Part shown: positions 24,821 to 32,862 of the stretch, in pieces
How positions within the stretch are numbered: the stretch's first letter is position 1
Layout: each line of letters begins with the position of its first letter
Assembly: GCA_038252255.1 (NCBI GenBank)
Contig: JBBSAM010000007.1
Location: forward strand, 62,001 to 126,000
From: Chersky-806 sp038252255
Lineage (GTDB): Bacteria > Actinomycetota > Acidimicrobiia > IMCC26256 > JAENVU01
DNA length: 64,000 bases
Direction of reading: 5' to 3'
The notes under the pieces: model-generated
Databases searched by the model: none
The model's input: only the letters and a program-made list of their open reading frames with translations
What the model was told of the DNA's origin: nothing
Translations under genes and position numbers: made by a program

Positions 24821-26010
24821 GCGTCGAACAGCACGGGCAGCGTCGTCGGGGAGCGGAACCGCTCGCCGTGGATGTGCACGTCGTCCGCGTCCCAGCGGTC
24901 GGGATCCGGCCGCAGGTTCGGGCACCGGTCGAGGAGTCGGTTCATCGCGCTCGCCATCTCCATGCGGGCCAGGTGCATGCCGAGACACATGTGGACGCCG
25001 ACGCCGAACGCGATGTGCGGCTTGATCTCCCGGAAGATGTCGAACTCGTCGCCGTCCGGCCAGCGGGTGGGGTCGTGGTTGGCGGAGCCGACGTTCGTGA
25101 TGACGCCCGCGCCCTTCGGGATCGCGACTCCGGCGAGCTCGGTGTCACGCGAGCACTCTCGCGACGTGATGAGCAGCGGGCTCTCCCAGCGGATCGACTC
25201 CTCGATCGCCGCCAGCATGAGCGAGCGATCGGCCTTCAACGCTTCGAGCTGGTCCGGGTGCATCAGCAGGCCGTAGATGAAGCTGCCCGTGGCGCGATAC
25301 GTGGTCTCGGCGCCGGCGGGAAGCAGGAGCCGCAGGAACGAGAAGATCTCCTCGTCGCCGAGCGTCTCGCCGTCGAGCTCGGCCTGGCACAGCTCGGAGA
25401 TCAGGTCGTCGCCGGGGTTGGCGCGCCGTTCCTCCACGACGTTCGCGAAGTAGTCGCGCAGCTCGGTGCTCGCGAGGATTCCCTCGTCCGGCCGCACCGC
25501 GACGTTGATCAGGGCGAGCGCGCGCGGGTGGAAGAACTCGTGGTCGTCGCGCGACAGGCCGAGGATCTCCGCGATCACCTGCACCGGATACCGGTAGGTG
25601 AACTCGTTGACGAGCTCGGCCGAGCCGCGGTCCGCGAACCGGTCGATCATCCCGTCGACGACCGGGACGACGAGCTCCTCGTCCCAGTGCGCGAGCATCC
25701 GCTGCCGGAACGCCTGCGCGACCAGGGATCGCAGCCGCTTGTGCTCGGGCTCGTCCATCCCGACGAGCGGGTACGGCCCCATTGCCACGCTCATCAGCTC
25801 GCGGATGCTCCCGGAGCAGAACGTGACGTTGTCGCGCATCACCGCAGCGTTCAGGTCGTAGGGGAAGACCTCGAACGAGCCGTCGCCGTGCTCGACGACC
25901 GGTGTCCCGGTGCGCCGGGCGTGGAAGCCGGGGTAGGGGTCGCGGACATCGCCGGCCACCCCCGTGAACTGGCCCATGGGATCGAACGGACGATCGACCG
26001 CTGTGGTCAT
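24817..26010 (-). CDS. Cytochrome P450 (first)
   Basis: The protein is 397 residues from the ATG at 26010, with a strong GAGGGGGAG ribosome site. The I-helix oxygen motif is LPAGAETTYRATG, the ExxR is EESIRWESP, and the heme loop is FGVGVHMCLGMHLARME with proximal Cys342. The length and absence of a membrane helix make it a soluble class-I bacterial P450 needing ferredoxin and reductase. The 3-Cys ferredoxin at 22613 is under the same operator class and is a good partner candidate. The operator at 26030 starts 19 bp upstream of the ATG. Confidence 0.92.
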   Translation of the reverse strand: MTTAVDRPFDPMGQFTGVAGDVRDPYPGFHARRTGTPVVEHGDGSFEVFPYDLNAAVMRDNVTFCSGSIRELMSVAMGPYPLVGMDEPEHKRLRSLVAQAFRQRMLAHWDEELVVPVVDGMIDRFADRGSAELVNEFTYRYPVQVIAEILGLSRDDHEFFHPRALALINVAVRPDEGILASTELRDYFANVVEERRANPGDDLISELCQAELDGETLGDEEIFSFLRLLLPAGAETTYRATGSFIYGLLMHPDQLEALKADRSLMLAAIEESIRWESPLLITSRECSRDTELAGVAIPKGAGVITNVGSANHDPTRWPDGDEFDIFREIKPHIAFGVGVHMCLGMHLARMEMASAMNRLLDRCPNLRPDPDRWDADDVHIHGERFRSPTTLPVLFDA

Positions 26011-26029
26011 GACTCCCCCTCTTCGCTTC

Positions 26030-26047
26030 CCTGACGCCGGTGTCACA
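26030..26047. promoter_or_regulatory. Shared 18-bp operator, copy 5
   Basis: CCTGACGCCGGTGTCACA lies 19 bp upstream of the P450 ATG and only 2 bp from the 3' end of the kinase gene. Because the kinase reads towards this site, the operator can only serve the P450-DoxX transcript. Confidence 0.72.
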
Positions 26048-26049
26048 TT

Positions 26050-27390
26050 CTACGTGGACAGCTCGAGGAACCGTTCATACCGGGGCGCGGTGGCCTCGAC
26101 CCACGCCGGCGACGGTTCGACGGTGCGGCCCGGGCGGGCCCAGCGGGCCGCACTCAGCATCCCGCCCTCTTCGAGCCCGGCGGCACAGCGAGCCAGGAAC
26201 GCCGACCCCAGCGCCGCGCCTTCCGGGACCAGCGTGACCTCGACGGGCAACCCGGTGCAGTCGGCGAGGGCCCGGACCCACTCGTCGACTCGCGTTCCCC
26301 CGCCGGTCGCGACGATCCGCCGCGGGTTGGTGCCGTGCGCGACGCGTGCCGCGTCGATCATCCGGCGCGCCACGAAGCCCGAGGCTTCGAACGCGGCGCG
26401 GCGTAGCGCGGGCGCGCCGTGCGTCAGATCGAGGTCGCTCAGCACGCCGCGCCGGTCCGGATCGTGCAGTGGGACGCGCTCGCCGCGCGGGTACGGCGCC
26501 CAGACCGGTACGCGGTGAGGATCGGGCAGCTCACCGGCGGCGTCGATCAGCGGCGCGGTCGCCCAGTTCACGAACAGGCCGCCCGCATTGCTCGGTCCCC
26601 CCGCGAGGAACTTGCCCCGGGCGGTGTGTGGGATCACCCAGTAGCCCGGTACGGGTTCGTGGCTCGCCGTGACGGTGTTGACGATGAGCGTCGTGCCCAA
26701 CAGCACGAGCACGTCTCCGTCGTGGTCGGCGCCGGCCACGATCTGGTCCGCGAGCGCGTCGATGCAACCCGACGCGAGCACCGGGCCGTCCGCACCGCCG
26801 ATCCGCCCACACTCCCAGGCCGTCGGCACGAGCCTCGGCAGCTGGTCGACGGTGATGCCGAGCGAAGCCGCGACCTCCGGGTCCCAGCTCGTCCAGTCGA
26901 AGAGCGGGAACGCGGTGGACGCGGTCGAGGTGTCCAGCACCGCCTCGCCGCAGAGGGCGTGATTGGCGACGGCCGTCGCGGGCCAGAAGGCCGCGGCTCC
27001 GGGGTCTTCGGCCCGGGTCCAGCGGAGGAACTCGAGCAGCTCGCGACTCTCCACCGGGTTCGCGCCGCTCGCCCCGGAACGGCCGCGGCCGTCGCCGTAG
27101 AGCAACCCGGGGGTGCGGGGCACGCCGTCGGCATCTACTGCCGTGAGCGACGGAACCATTGCCGACACGCTGACGGCGAGCGGCGGCGCGTCCAGCTCCA
27201 GCGCTTCGAGCGCGGTGACCGGGCCCTCACGCCAGGCGACGCGCGCGTCGTGCTGGAAGCGATCGGCGGCCGGGATCTGGATCTCGTGCGGGATGCGCGA
27301 CGACGCGACGACGTTGCCGTCCGCGTCGGCGGCGATCGCCTTCACCGAGCTCGTGCCGATGTCGAGCCCGACGGTGATCTCGGCCGGCAT
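26050..27390 (-). CDS. FGGY-family carbohydrate kinase (xylulokinase-like)
   Basis: This is a 446-residue protein. The N-terminal phosphate-1 loop is VGLDIGTSSVKAIA. The catalytic region includes GCIDALADQIVAGADHDGD, and the C-terminal adenosine motif is RIVATGGGTRVDEWVRALAD followed by PEGAALGSAFLA. The family phosphorylates sugars or polyols such as xylulose, ribulose, glycerol or erythritol. The exact sugar cannot be inferred. It is somewhat shorter than typical XylB (about 480-500 residues). It follows hisN by 6 bp on the same strand. Confidence 0.85.
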   Translation of the reverse strand: MPAEITVGLDIGTSSVKAIAADADGNVVASSRIPHEIQIPAADRFQHDARVAWREGPVTALEALELDAPPLAVSVSAMVPSLTAVDADGVPRTPGLLYGDGRGRSGASGANPVESRELLEFLRWTRAEDPGAAAFWPATAVANHALCGEAVLDTSTASTAFPLFDWTSWDPEVAASLGITVDQLPRLVPTAWECGRIGGADGPVLASGCIDALADQIVAGADHDGDVLVLLGTTLIVNTVTASHEPVPGYWVIPHTARGKFLAGGPSNAGGLFVNWATAPLIDAAGELPDPHRVPVWAPYPRGERVPLHDPDRRGVLSDLDLTHGAPALRRAAFEASGFVARRMIDAARVAHGTNPRRIVATGGGTRVDEWVRALADCTGLPVEVTLVPEGAALGSAFLARCAAGLEEGGMLSAARWARPGRTVEPSPAWVEATAPRYERFLELST

Positions 27391-27396
27391 CGCGGG

Positions 27397-28164
27397 CTAC
27401 CTCCCGGCCGGGCGCAACGCGTCGAGCACGGCGTCGTGCAACAGGCCGTTCGTCGATACGGCGCTGCCTCCGTCCGCGGTGACGTTGCCCGCGAGGTCGG
27501 TGAAGCGACCACCCGCTTCCTCCACGATCACCAGCAGAGGCGCCAGGTCCCAGAGCGCGACCACCGGCTCCGCGGCGATATCGGCCGCGCCTTCGGCCAC
27601 GAGGATGTGGCTCCAGAAGTCGCCGAAGCCGCGGGTGCGCCAGACCTGGCGGGCCAGTGCTTCGAATTCGTCCTGCAAGCCGTACTCACCCCACCACTTG
27701 AAGTCGCTGTAGCAGAGGTGCGCGTCCTCCAGCGCCGAGACGCCCGAAACCGTGATCGGCGTGCCGTCCGCGAACGCCCCGCCGCCGCGCACGGCCCACC
27801 AGGTGTGCCCGAGCGCCGGCGCGGACACAACGCCGACGCGCAGCTCGCCGTCCTCTTCCAGCGCGAGCAACGTCGCCCAGACCGGCACGCCCCGTACGTA
27901 GTTCTTCGTTCCGTCGATCGGGTCGATGATCCACCGGCGCCGGGAGTCCCCCTCGGTGCCGAACTCCTCGCCGAGCAGCGCGTCCCCCGGCCGGGCCCAG
28001 GCCAGCTCGTCCCGGATCAGCTGCTCGGCCGCATGGTCCGCCTCCGAGACCGGGGTGAGATCGGGCTTGGTGTCGACCTTCAGGTCGTGCGCACGGAACC
28101 GGCGCAGAGTGACCTGATCGGCGTGAGCGGCGAGCTCGAGGGCGAGGGCAAGATCGGCGTCGAT
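27397..28164 (-). CDS. hisN: Histidinol-phosphatase of the inositol-monophosphatase type; no canonical start codon
   Basis: Reading from 28164 gives 255 codons that match actinobacterial HisN end to end. DTKPDLTPVSEAD lies at 31-43, GEEFG at 65-69, IIDPIDGTKNYVRGVPVWA at 79-97 (metal ligands D81, D84), and WDLAPLLVIVEEAGG near the C-terminus. The enzyme dephosphorylates L-histidinol phosphate. The frame is closed by a TAG at 28174-28176 and has no ATG, GTG or TTG before the GTG at 27888, which would delete the Mg2+ site. ATC at 28162-28164 falls exactly where homologues begin. An ATC start, or a sequence error, is the simplest explanation. Confidence 0.82.
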   Translation of the reverse strand: MDADLALALELAAHADQVTLRRFRAHDLKVDTKPDLTPVSEADHAAEQLIRDELAWARPGDALLGEEFGTEGDSRRRWIIDPIDGTKNYVRGVPVWATLLALEEDGELRVGVVSAPALGHTWWAVRGGGAFADGTPITVSGVSALEDAHLCYSDFKWWGEYGLQDEFEALARQVWRTRGFGDFWSHILVAEGAADIAAEPVVALWDLAPLLVIVEEAGGRFTDLAGNVTADGGSAVSTNGLLHDAVLDALRPAGR

Positions 28165-28228
28165 CCGGCGACGCTAGTGCCTTGGTACGCGGTCGCTGGA
28201 TGACGGTGCGGCATGCTGGTGCATCGCG

Positions 28229-28741
28229 ATCAACCGCCGCCGCCGCTCCCCCGTCATCGCCGCCGCGCTTGCCGTCCTCGTGACGCTGGCGCTCAGCGCG
28301 TGCAACGACGACTCGGGCAAGGCGAGCAGCCCGCGCCGGTCCACGACCAGCTCGTCGCCGCGCAGCACGTCGACGTCGCACAGCAGCGCGACCACGAGCA
28401 CCGTGCCCACACCGCCGACATCCGCGGCACCGCCCCCGAACGACCCGGGCACATGCGGCAACCAGACCGCCGCGATCACCGCCGCCATCAACGCGACCGA
28501 CACCCAGGGACTGAACACGCGCGCGGGTCAGTTCACGGTCCAGGCCTGCCATCTGGCCGCGTCGTCGCCGATCTGGGCGGCGGCGCAGATCGTGGGAAAC
28601 CCCGGCGTCGTCATCCCTCGCTTCACCGTCGTGCTGCAACGCATCGGCTCGCTCTGGAACGTGATGGACGTCGACGAGTCCGGCCACTCCGGTTGCGACG
28701 CGCCGTCCCAGATCCGCTCCGACCTCGGCCTCGGCTGCTGA
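28229..28741 (+). CDS. Secreted lipoprotein, hypothetical; start codon unclear
   Basis: The frame encodes an Arg-rich n-region (NRRRRSP), a hydrophobic core and the lipobox LALSAC with the lipid-bearing Cys at 28301. A Ser/Thr/Pro-rich linker and a domain of about 95 residues with several cysteines (GTCGNQ, VQACHL, SGCDAP, terminal GLGC) follow. A GTG at 28280 would leave only seven residues before the Cys, too short for a signal peptide, and no ATG, GTG or TTG exists upstream in frame. The ATC at 28229 or a CTG at 28196 are the options. The gene is divergent from hisN, which has the same problem. Confidence 0.65.
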   Translation: MNRRRRSPVIAAALAVLVTLALSACNDDSGKASSPRRSTTSSSPRSTSTSHSSATTSTVPTPPTSAAPPPNDPGTCGNQTAAITAAINATDTQGLNTRAGQFTVQACHLAASSPIWAAAQIVGNPGVVIPRFTVVLQRIGSLWNVMDVDESGHSGCDAPSQIRSDLGLGC

Positions 28742-28778
28742 GCGACGACCGGCGGCCCGCGCCACATCCCGTGGGTAG

Positions 28779-28806
28779 CTGACCCCGAGATCGGGGGTGG
28801 GGTCAG
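28779..28806. terminator. Hairpin between convergent genes
   Basis: CTGACCCC (28779-28786) pairs perfectly with GGGGTCAG (28799-28806) over a 12-nt loop. It lies between the 3' ends of the lipoprotein and thiolase genes and overlaps the thiolase stop codon, suggesting a bidirectional terminator. Confidence 0.6.
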
Positions 28807-29981
28807 GCCGGCATGACCTCGAGGACGGTTGCGCTACCCATGCCGCCACCGGCGCACATGCTCGCGACCCCGATGCCGCCACCGCGCCGGCGCAGCTCGT
28901 GCACCAGCGTGACGATCATGCGCGCGCCCGTTGCCGCGACGGGGTGGCCGATGCTGCAACCACTGCCGCTGACGTTCGTGATCTCGTGCGGGATCCCGAG
29001 GATGCGCGTGCTCGCCACGCACATCGACGCGAACGCCTCGTTGATCTCGAACAGGTCCACGTCCTCGATCTCCAGGCCCGCGCGCTTCAGCGCCTTCGGG
29101 ATCGCGAACGTCGGCCCGAGGCCGGTGTCACCGGGCGCGACGCCCGACGACGCCCACGACTTCACGACCGCAAGCGGCTCGAGCCCGTGGGCGGAGACGT
29201 ACCCGGAGTCGGCCAGCACCATCGCGGCTCCGGCGTCGTTGAGCCCCGACGAGTTGCCGGCCGTGATGCTGAAGCCTTCGATCTCGGGGTGCAGCGGGTT
29301 CAACGTCGCGAGCTTCTCGAGCGTGGTCGTACGCCGTGGGTGCTCGTCGACCTGGAAGATCACGGTCTCGCCGTCGCGCCGCTTGACCTCGAGCGGGAAG
29401 ATCTCCTCCTCGAAGCGACCCTCGTCGATCGCCTCGACCGCGCGGCGGTGGGACTCGTAGGCCCAGAAGTCCATCTCCTCGCGCGTGACGTTCGCCTTTT
29501 GCGCGGTGTTCCACCCGACCGTGATCGACATGTCGAACGCCGGGGCATCAGCCGTCTCGGGGTGGCTCGGCGACATCCACGGGACCATGTCGTCGGTGCC
29601 CATCACGCGCTTCATCGCGGAGGGCGACGTAGAGATCGACTCGGCACCACCGGCGATCACGACCGTGTCCATGTCGGCGCGGATGCTCGCGGCCGCACCC
29701 TGCACCGCGGCCATGCCCGACGCGCAGTGCCGGTTGAGCGCGACGCCGGGAACGTTGGTGAGCCCGAGCTCCACCGCGGCGTAGCGAGCGATGTCCCCGC
29801 CACCCTGGAGGCTCTCGCCCATCTGGAGGTCGTCGATGTCGTCGGACGGGATGCCGGAGCGCTTCAGCGCCTCGCCGATCGACTCCTTGGCCAGGTCGAA
29901 GGCCGTGACGTCGAGCAGCGTGCCCTTCCGAGCCGTACCGATCGCGGTCCGCGCCGCGGAGATGATGACGGCGTCACCCAT
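28803..29981 (-). CDS. Acetyl-CoA acetyltransferase / 3-ketoacyl-CoA thiolase
   Basis: This is a 392-residue thiolase with all catalytic residues visible: nucleophile C86 in NRHCASGMAAVQ, H346 in CSIGHPVAATGARM, and the second acid-base Cys376 in SMCAGGGMG. It should cleave a 3-ketoacyl-CoA with CoA (or the reverse). The overall pattern resembles mycobacterial FadA-type thiolases in lipid and sterol degradation. The operator at 30029 begins 47 bp upstream of the ATG, which places it in the same regulon as the ACAD, MaoC and P450 genes. Confidence 0.92.
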   Translation of the reverse strand: MGDAVIISAARTAIGTARKGTLLDVTAFDLAKESIGEALKRSGIPSDDIDDLQMGESLQGGGDIARYAAVELGLTNVPGVALNRHCASGMAAVQGAAASIRADMDTVVIAGGAESISTSPSAMKRVMGTDDMVPWMSPSHPETADAPAFDMSITVGWNTAQKANVTREEMDFWAYESHRRAVEAIDEGRFEEEIFPLEVKRRDGETVIFQVDEHPRRTTTLEKLATLNPLHPEIEGFSITAGNSSGLNDAGAAMVLADSGYVSAHGLEPLAVVKSWASSGVAPGDTGLGPTFAIPKALKRAGLEIEDVDLFEINEAFASMCVASTRILGIPHEITNVSGSGCSIGHPVAATGARMIVTLVHELRRRGGGIGVASMCAGGGMGSATVLEVMPA

Positions 29982-30028
29982 GGTCGAATCCCCCTGAGAA
30001 CGTTGGGCGTTGAGGATCGAGATCGTAG

Positions 30029-30046
30029 CGTGACGCCTGCGTCAGG
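30029..30046. promoter_or_regulatory. Shared 18-bp operator, copy 6
   Basis: CGTGACGCCTGCGTCAGG, upstream of the thiolase start at 29981 by 47 bp. One outer base differs from the consensus; the TGAC-N6-GTCA core is intact. Confidence 0.72.
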
Positions 30047-30073
30047 TTCCCCCGGGGGCTCGGCCGAGACGGC

Positions 30074-30400
30074 TCAGCACGCCGGGGCCGGCGGGGTCGA
30101 CGGCCCCACCGCCTGTCCGGAGGGCGCAGCCGACGACGGCGCCTCGCCGCGGAACAGCGCGAGTGCCTGGTCGGCCTCGGGCTGTGAGAGCACCACACTC
30201 GCGCCGTCGGCCGCGGGGCGCACCGGCACGACGAACACGGTCGCGCCGAGATCGTCGGTCAGCTCCCGGCCGAGCCGGCGCGCGGTGAACGCGTAGATGG
30301 CGTCGAAGTGGCGCTCGAAGATCTCGGTGAAGCAATCGGGATCGTGAAGCGACGCGGCGATCACGTCACCGTCGTGGCCGCCCCCGTTCATCCCCATCAC
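30074..30400 (-). pseudogene. Remnant of an ECF sigma factor (region 2 only)
   Basis: Codons 10-55 of this 108-codon frame (DVIAASLHDPDCFTEIFERHF, then DAIYAFTARRLGRELTDDLGATVF) are unmistakably the start of sigma region 2 of an ECF factor. The sequence then departs into PVRPAADGASVVLSQPEADQALALF and an Ala/Pro/Ser tail. It lacks the rest of region 2 (the -10 recognition part), the linker and the whole of region 4. A full ECF factor is about 170-200 residues. It could be expressed as a short protein, but as a sigma factor it is broken. Confidence 0.6.
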
Positions 30401-30452
30401 CCAGACATTGCCCGAACCCCCGTCCTCGGTTCACGGGCCCCCCACCACCCTC

Positions 30453-30497
30453 CGTTTGTTCCATTCGGGTCCCATGCGGATCGTTTTGGCACAAACG
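30453..30497. repeat. 45-nt intergenic palindrome, CGTTTGTGCC type
   Basis: CGTTTGTTCC (30453-30462) pairs with GGCACAAACG (30488-30497) with one mismatch. The segment CCATTCGGGTCCC is shared with the copy at 6889. It lies 74 bp beyond the stop of the PHP gene on the minus strand. Confidence 0.78.
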
Positions 30498-30522
30498 GCG
30501 GGGCAAAGAGGGGGCGGGCAAG

Positions 30523-30578
30523 AGGGGGGTCGGGCGAGGGGGGTCGGGCGAGGGGGGTCGGGCGAGGGGGGTCAGGTG
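30523..30578. repeat. G-rich 14-bp tandem repeat, 4 units
   Basis: The unit AGGGGGGTCGGGCG is repeated three times exactly (30523-30564), followed by a variant AGGGGGGTCAGGTG (30565-30578). The last unit contains the stop codon of the PHP gene on the other strand. The runs of six G's could form a G-quadruplex, and the repeat number may vary between strains. Confidence 0.85.
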
Positions 30579-31210
30579 AGGTGCGCGGGCTTCACGTGGC
30601 CGGCGCGGATCTCCGCGGCGAGGTCCTCGGCGGTGCGCACGACCCGGTCCAGCTCGGTGGCGTACGTCCCGGCCAGGCCGGGGCCGTGGGCATCGCTCGC
30701 GCCGACCGCGGGCCGTGGCACCACCGCGAGCGCGGCGGCGGTGAGGGTGTGCTCAAGCGTGGTGGTCTGCGTGCTCGCCACCTCGATCGCGTGCACCGCC
30801 TCCCATTGGGGCAGCGCGGCGACGTCAGCCGGAAGAGGTGGCGTCCGTCCGCCCTTGATCGCGCGCTCCCCCGCGAGCCGGCGCAGCGGGTGCGGCAGCA
30901 CCAGCGCCGTATCGGAGTGCTCGCACTCCTCCACGAGCTCCTCGAGCTTGTAGCCGAGCCAGAGCGGCTTGCGGAGCGGGCCGAACACGAGCACGTGACC
31001 GACGTCCGTCGTCAGCTCGACCCCGGGGATGAGCGGGAAGTCCAGCAGCCGCGACGCATCCGCGAGCTCCGTCCCCGGCCAGCGCACGTCGTGCTCGGTG
31101 ATGCAGAGCGCGTCGAGCCCACGTGCGCGCGCTGTCTCCACCAGCTCCTCGAGCGTCGTGCGCGAGCAGTTGGAGCGTGGCGCGGTATGAGCGTGGAGGT
31201 CGATGAGCAT
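30572..31210 (-). CDS. PHP-domain metal-dependent phosphoesterase
   Basis: The protein is 212 residues. The four PHP motifs are visible: LHAHTAPRSNC at the N-terminus, CITEHDVRWPG near 36, IPGVELTTDVGHVLVFG near 60, and VGASDAHGPGLAGTY near the C-terminus. These proteins hydrolyse phosphomonoesters or phosphodiesters of nucleotides or sugars with a trinuclear metal site. The substrate is unknown. It follows the Rieske-MBL gene by 18 bp on the same strand and is probably co-transcribed with it. Its stop codon lies inside the tandem repeat at 30523-30578. Confidence 0.85.
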   Translation of the reverse strand: MLIDLHAHTAPRSNCSRTTLEELVETARARGLDALCITEHDVRWPGTELADASRLLDFPLIPGVELTTDVGHVLVFGPLRKPLWLGYKLEELVEECEHSDTALVLPHPLRRLAGERAIKGGRTPPLPADVAALPQWEAVHAIEVASTQTTTLEHTLTAAALAVVPRPAVGASDAHGPGLAGTYATELDRVVRTAEDLAAEIRAGHVKPAHLT

Positions 31211-31228
31211 CGCGGGAGTGAAACCGGG

Positions 31229-32779
31229 CTACTCGGGGATCCGGGTCGTGCGCAGCCGGTGCTCGTCGTCGTCGGACGTCAGGCAACGGCCGGTCTCGAG
31301 ATCGAACTGCCAGTGGTGGACCATGCACTCGAGCACCCCATCTTCGACGACCCCGAAGCGCTCGAGGTCCGCCCGGAGGTGCGGGCACCGCTTCTGCACC
31401 ATGTACTCGCCGCAGCGGAACATCTCGTCGCTCGGCTCGGATCGGCTCGCGTAGTGCCCCTCGCAGTACGCCATCCGTTCCACGGACAGGCACTTGAAGA
31501 ACGTGTAGACGTACTCGTTGTACTGGCCGTCGCGATGCGCACGGAACCGGCACGAGAGGAACAGCTCGTTCACCCAGTCCTCGATGTGCCGGTCGATGCA
31601 CGACTCGACGAGCGCGCGATCCGTGTCGATCCGGTACCCCACCGGCTCGCCGGCCCATTCGCGCACGGTGCCGGCCGGGAAGTCGATCAGCACCCCGACG
31701 TCTCCGAGGTGCAGCAGCACGGGCGCGCCGACCCCGGCGCGGGTCAACGGCGCGACGTCGAGCAACGGCTCCCACCACTCGGCCAGCGCGGCGACCACGT
31801 CGAGCGGGCCGCCGACGCGCGGGGAGCGCCACGACGCGTGCTCGTGCTCGAGCCATTCGCGCCAGTCGTTCCGGTACCGCTCGAGCGCGGCCCGCTTGTC
31901 GCCGAAGATCACCGCGGGGTCCGCATCCCCGCCCGGCTGCTCGATCGTGCAGGCACCGTCGACGAGCGTCACGACGCTGCCGGGCACGATCAGCTCGCCG
32001 CCCGCGAGCCCGGCCTGCTCCATGACGTCGAGGAACACGTTCTGGTCGGGGAAGATGTTGGTCGGGTCACCGTCAAGGTCGTTGAACGGGAACAGGTCGT
32101 CGTCGAGAAAGCACGGCGGGCCGGCGATCGGGAAGATGTGCGGTGCATGGACCCCGCGCAGGTAGTGCATCGCTCGGTCCATCTGGTCGGAGCGTTTGCG
32201 GATGCCCAGCGCGCGCTTCTCCTCGGGCGGGAAGTCGTAGACCATCGGGTACCAGATCGCGCCGGAGAACTGGGTGAAGTGGGCGTCGAAGGGCCCGAGC
32301 GCCTCGAGCTCGTGGAGGTCCCGGGGCCGGGCGTCGTTCTGGTCGAGGATCCGGGCCGTCGAGTCGGCGAGCACCAGTGCCGAGTCACCCGCGGGCCCGT
32401 CCGCCGGTGCGGTCATCGCGATGATGGCGACCTCGAGCGCCCCGAGCTGGACCGGCTTCGCGTGCTCGGTGTGGACGAACCGGGCGAATCCGAGATCGCG
32501 CAGCGCGCGTTCGAGGTGGTCGAGCTCGAAGGCGGGCAGCAGCACGGTGGCGGAAGGGTCGACGTGCTCGGCCAGCCAGGCCGGGTCGAAGTGGTCATGG
32601 TGCAGGTGCGAGATGTACAGGTAATCCGGCGTGGCGAAGGCCGCGGGATCCAGCCGGTCGTTGCGGGGAAACGGGAACCAGGAGCCGAAGTAGGCCGGGG
32701 TGAACCAGGGGTCGCAGAGGACGCTGCCGCCCTCGGTCTCCACGTACATCCCGGCGTGGCCGAGGAACGTCACCCGCAT
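31229..32779 (-). CDS. Metallo-beta-lactamase fold hydrolase with C-terminal Rieske [2Fe-2S] domain
   Basis: This is a 516-residue two-domain protein. Residues 1-260 form an MBL fold with HLHHDHFD (H58, H60, D62, H63) preceded by FLGHAGMYVE and DPWFTP. Residues 440-516 hold a Rieske motif: C465-x-H467, then C485-x2-H488. The same two domains occur in CMP-Neu5Ac hydroxylase, where the Rieske domain is N-terminal; here the order is reversed. This suggests an oxygenase-like role rather than a hydrolase. GGAGGG directly abuts the ATG, so the true start may be the GTG at 32773, which has ideal spacing. Confidence 0.85.
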   Translation of the reverse strand: MRVTFLGHAGMYVETEGGSVLCDPWFTPAYFGSWFPFPRNDRLDPAAFATPDYLYISHLHHDHFDPAWLAEHVDPSATVLLPAFELDHLERALRDLGFARFVHTEHAKPVQLGALEVAIIAMTAPADGPAGDSALVLADSTARILDQNDARPRDLHELEALGPFDAHFTQFSGAIWYPMVYDFPPEEKRALGIRKRSDQMDRAMHYLRGVHAPHIFPIAGPPCFLDDDLFPFNDLDGDPTNIFPDQNVFLDVMEQAGLAGGELIVPGSVVTLVDGACTIEQPGGDADPAVIFGDKRAALERYRNDWREWLEHEHASWRSPRVGGPLDVVAALAEWWEPLLDVAPLTRAGVGAPVLLHLGDVGVLIDFPAGTVREWAGEPVGYRIDTDRALVESCIDRHIEDWVNELFLSCRFRAHRDGQYNEYVYTFFKCLSVERMAYCEGHYASRSEPSDEMFRCGEYMVQKRCPHLRADLERFGVVEDGVLECMVHHWQFDLETGRCLTSDDDEHRLRTTRIPE

Positions 32780-32862
32780 CCCTCCAGCCTGCCAGACGGG
32801 TTCCGATAGTTTCGGTTCCACTTGGGGCGGCTCGGAGCACGAGTCGCGGAGCGGGGAGCTCG

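Noticed and set aside
28779..28806. Hairpin with CTGACCCC arms as a relative of the 45-48-nt palindromes
   Set aside because: It is only 28 nt long with different tips, and it fits an ordinary terminator between convergent genes.
28797..32809. Very long plus-strand frames opposite the thiolase and Rieske-MBL genes
   Set aside because: They show no domain or signal and have Arg/Val/Asp-rich composition. The minus-strand genes have all catalytic motifs.
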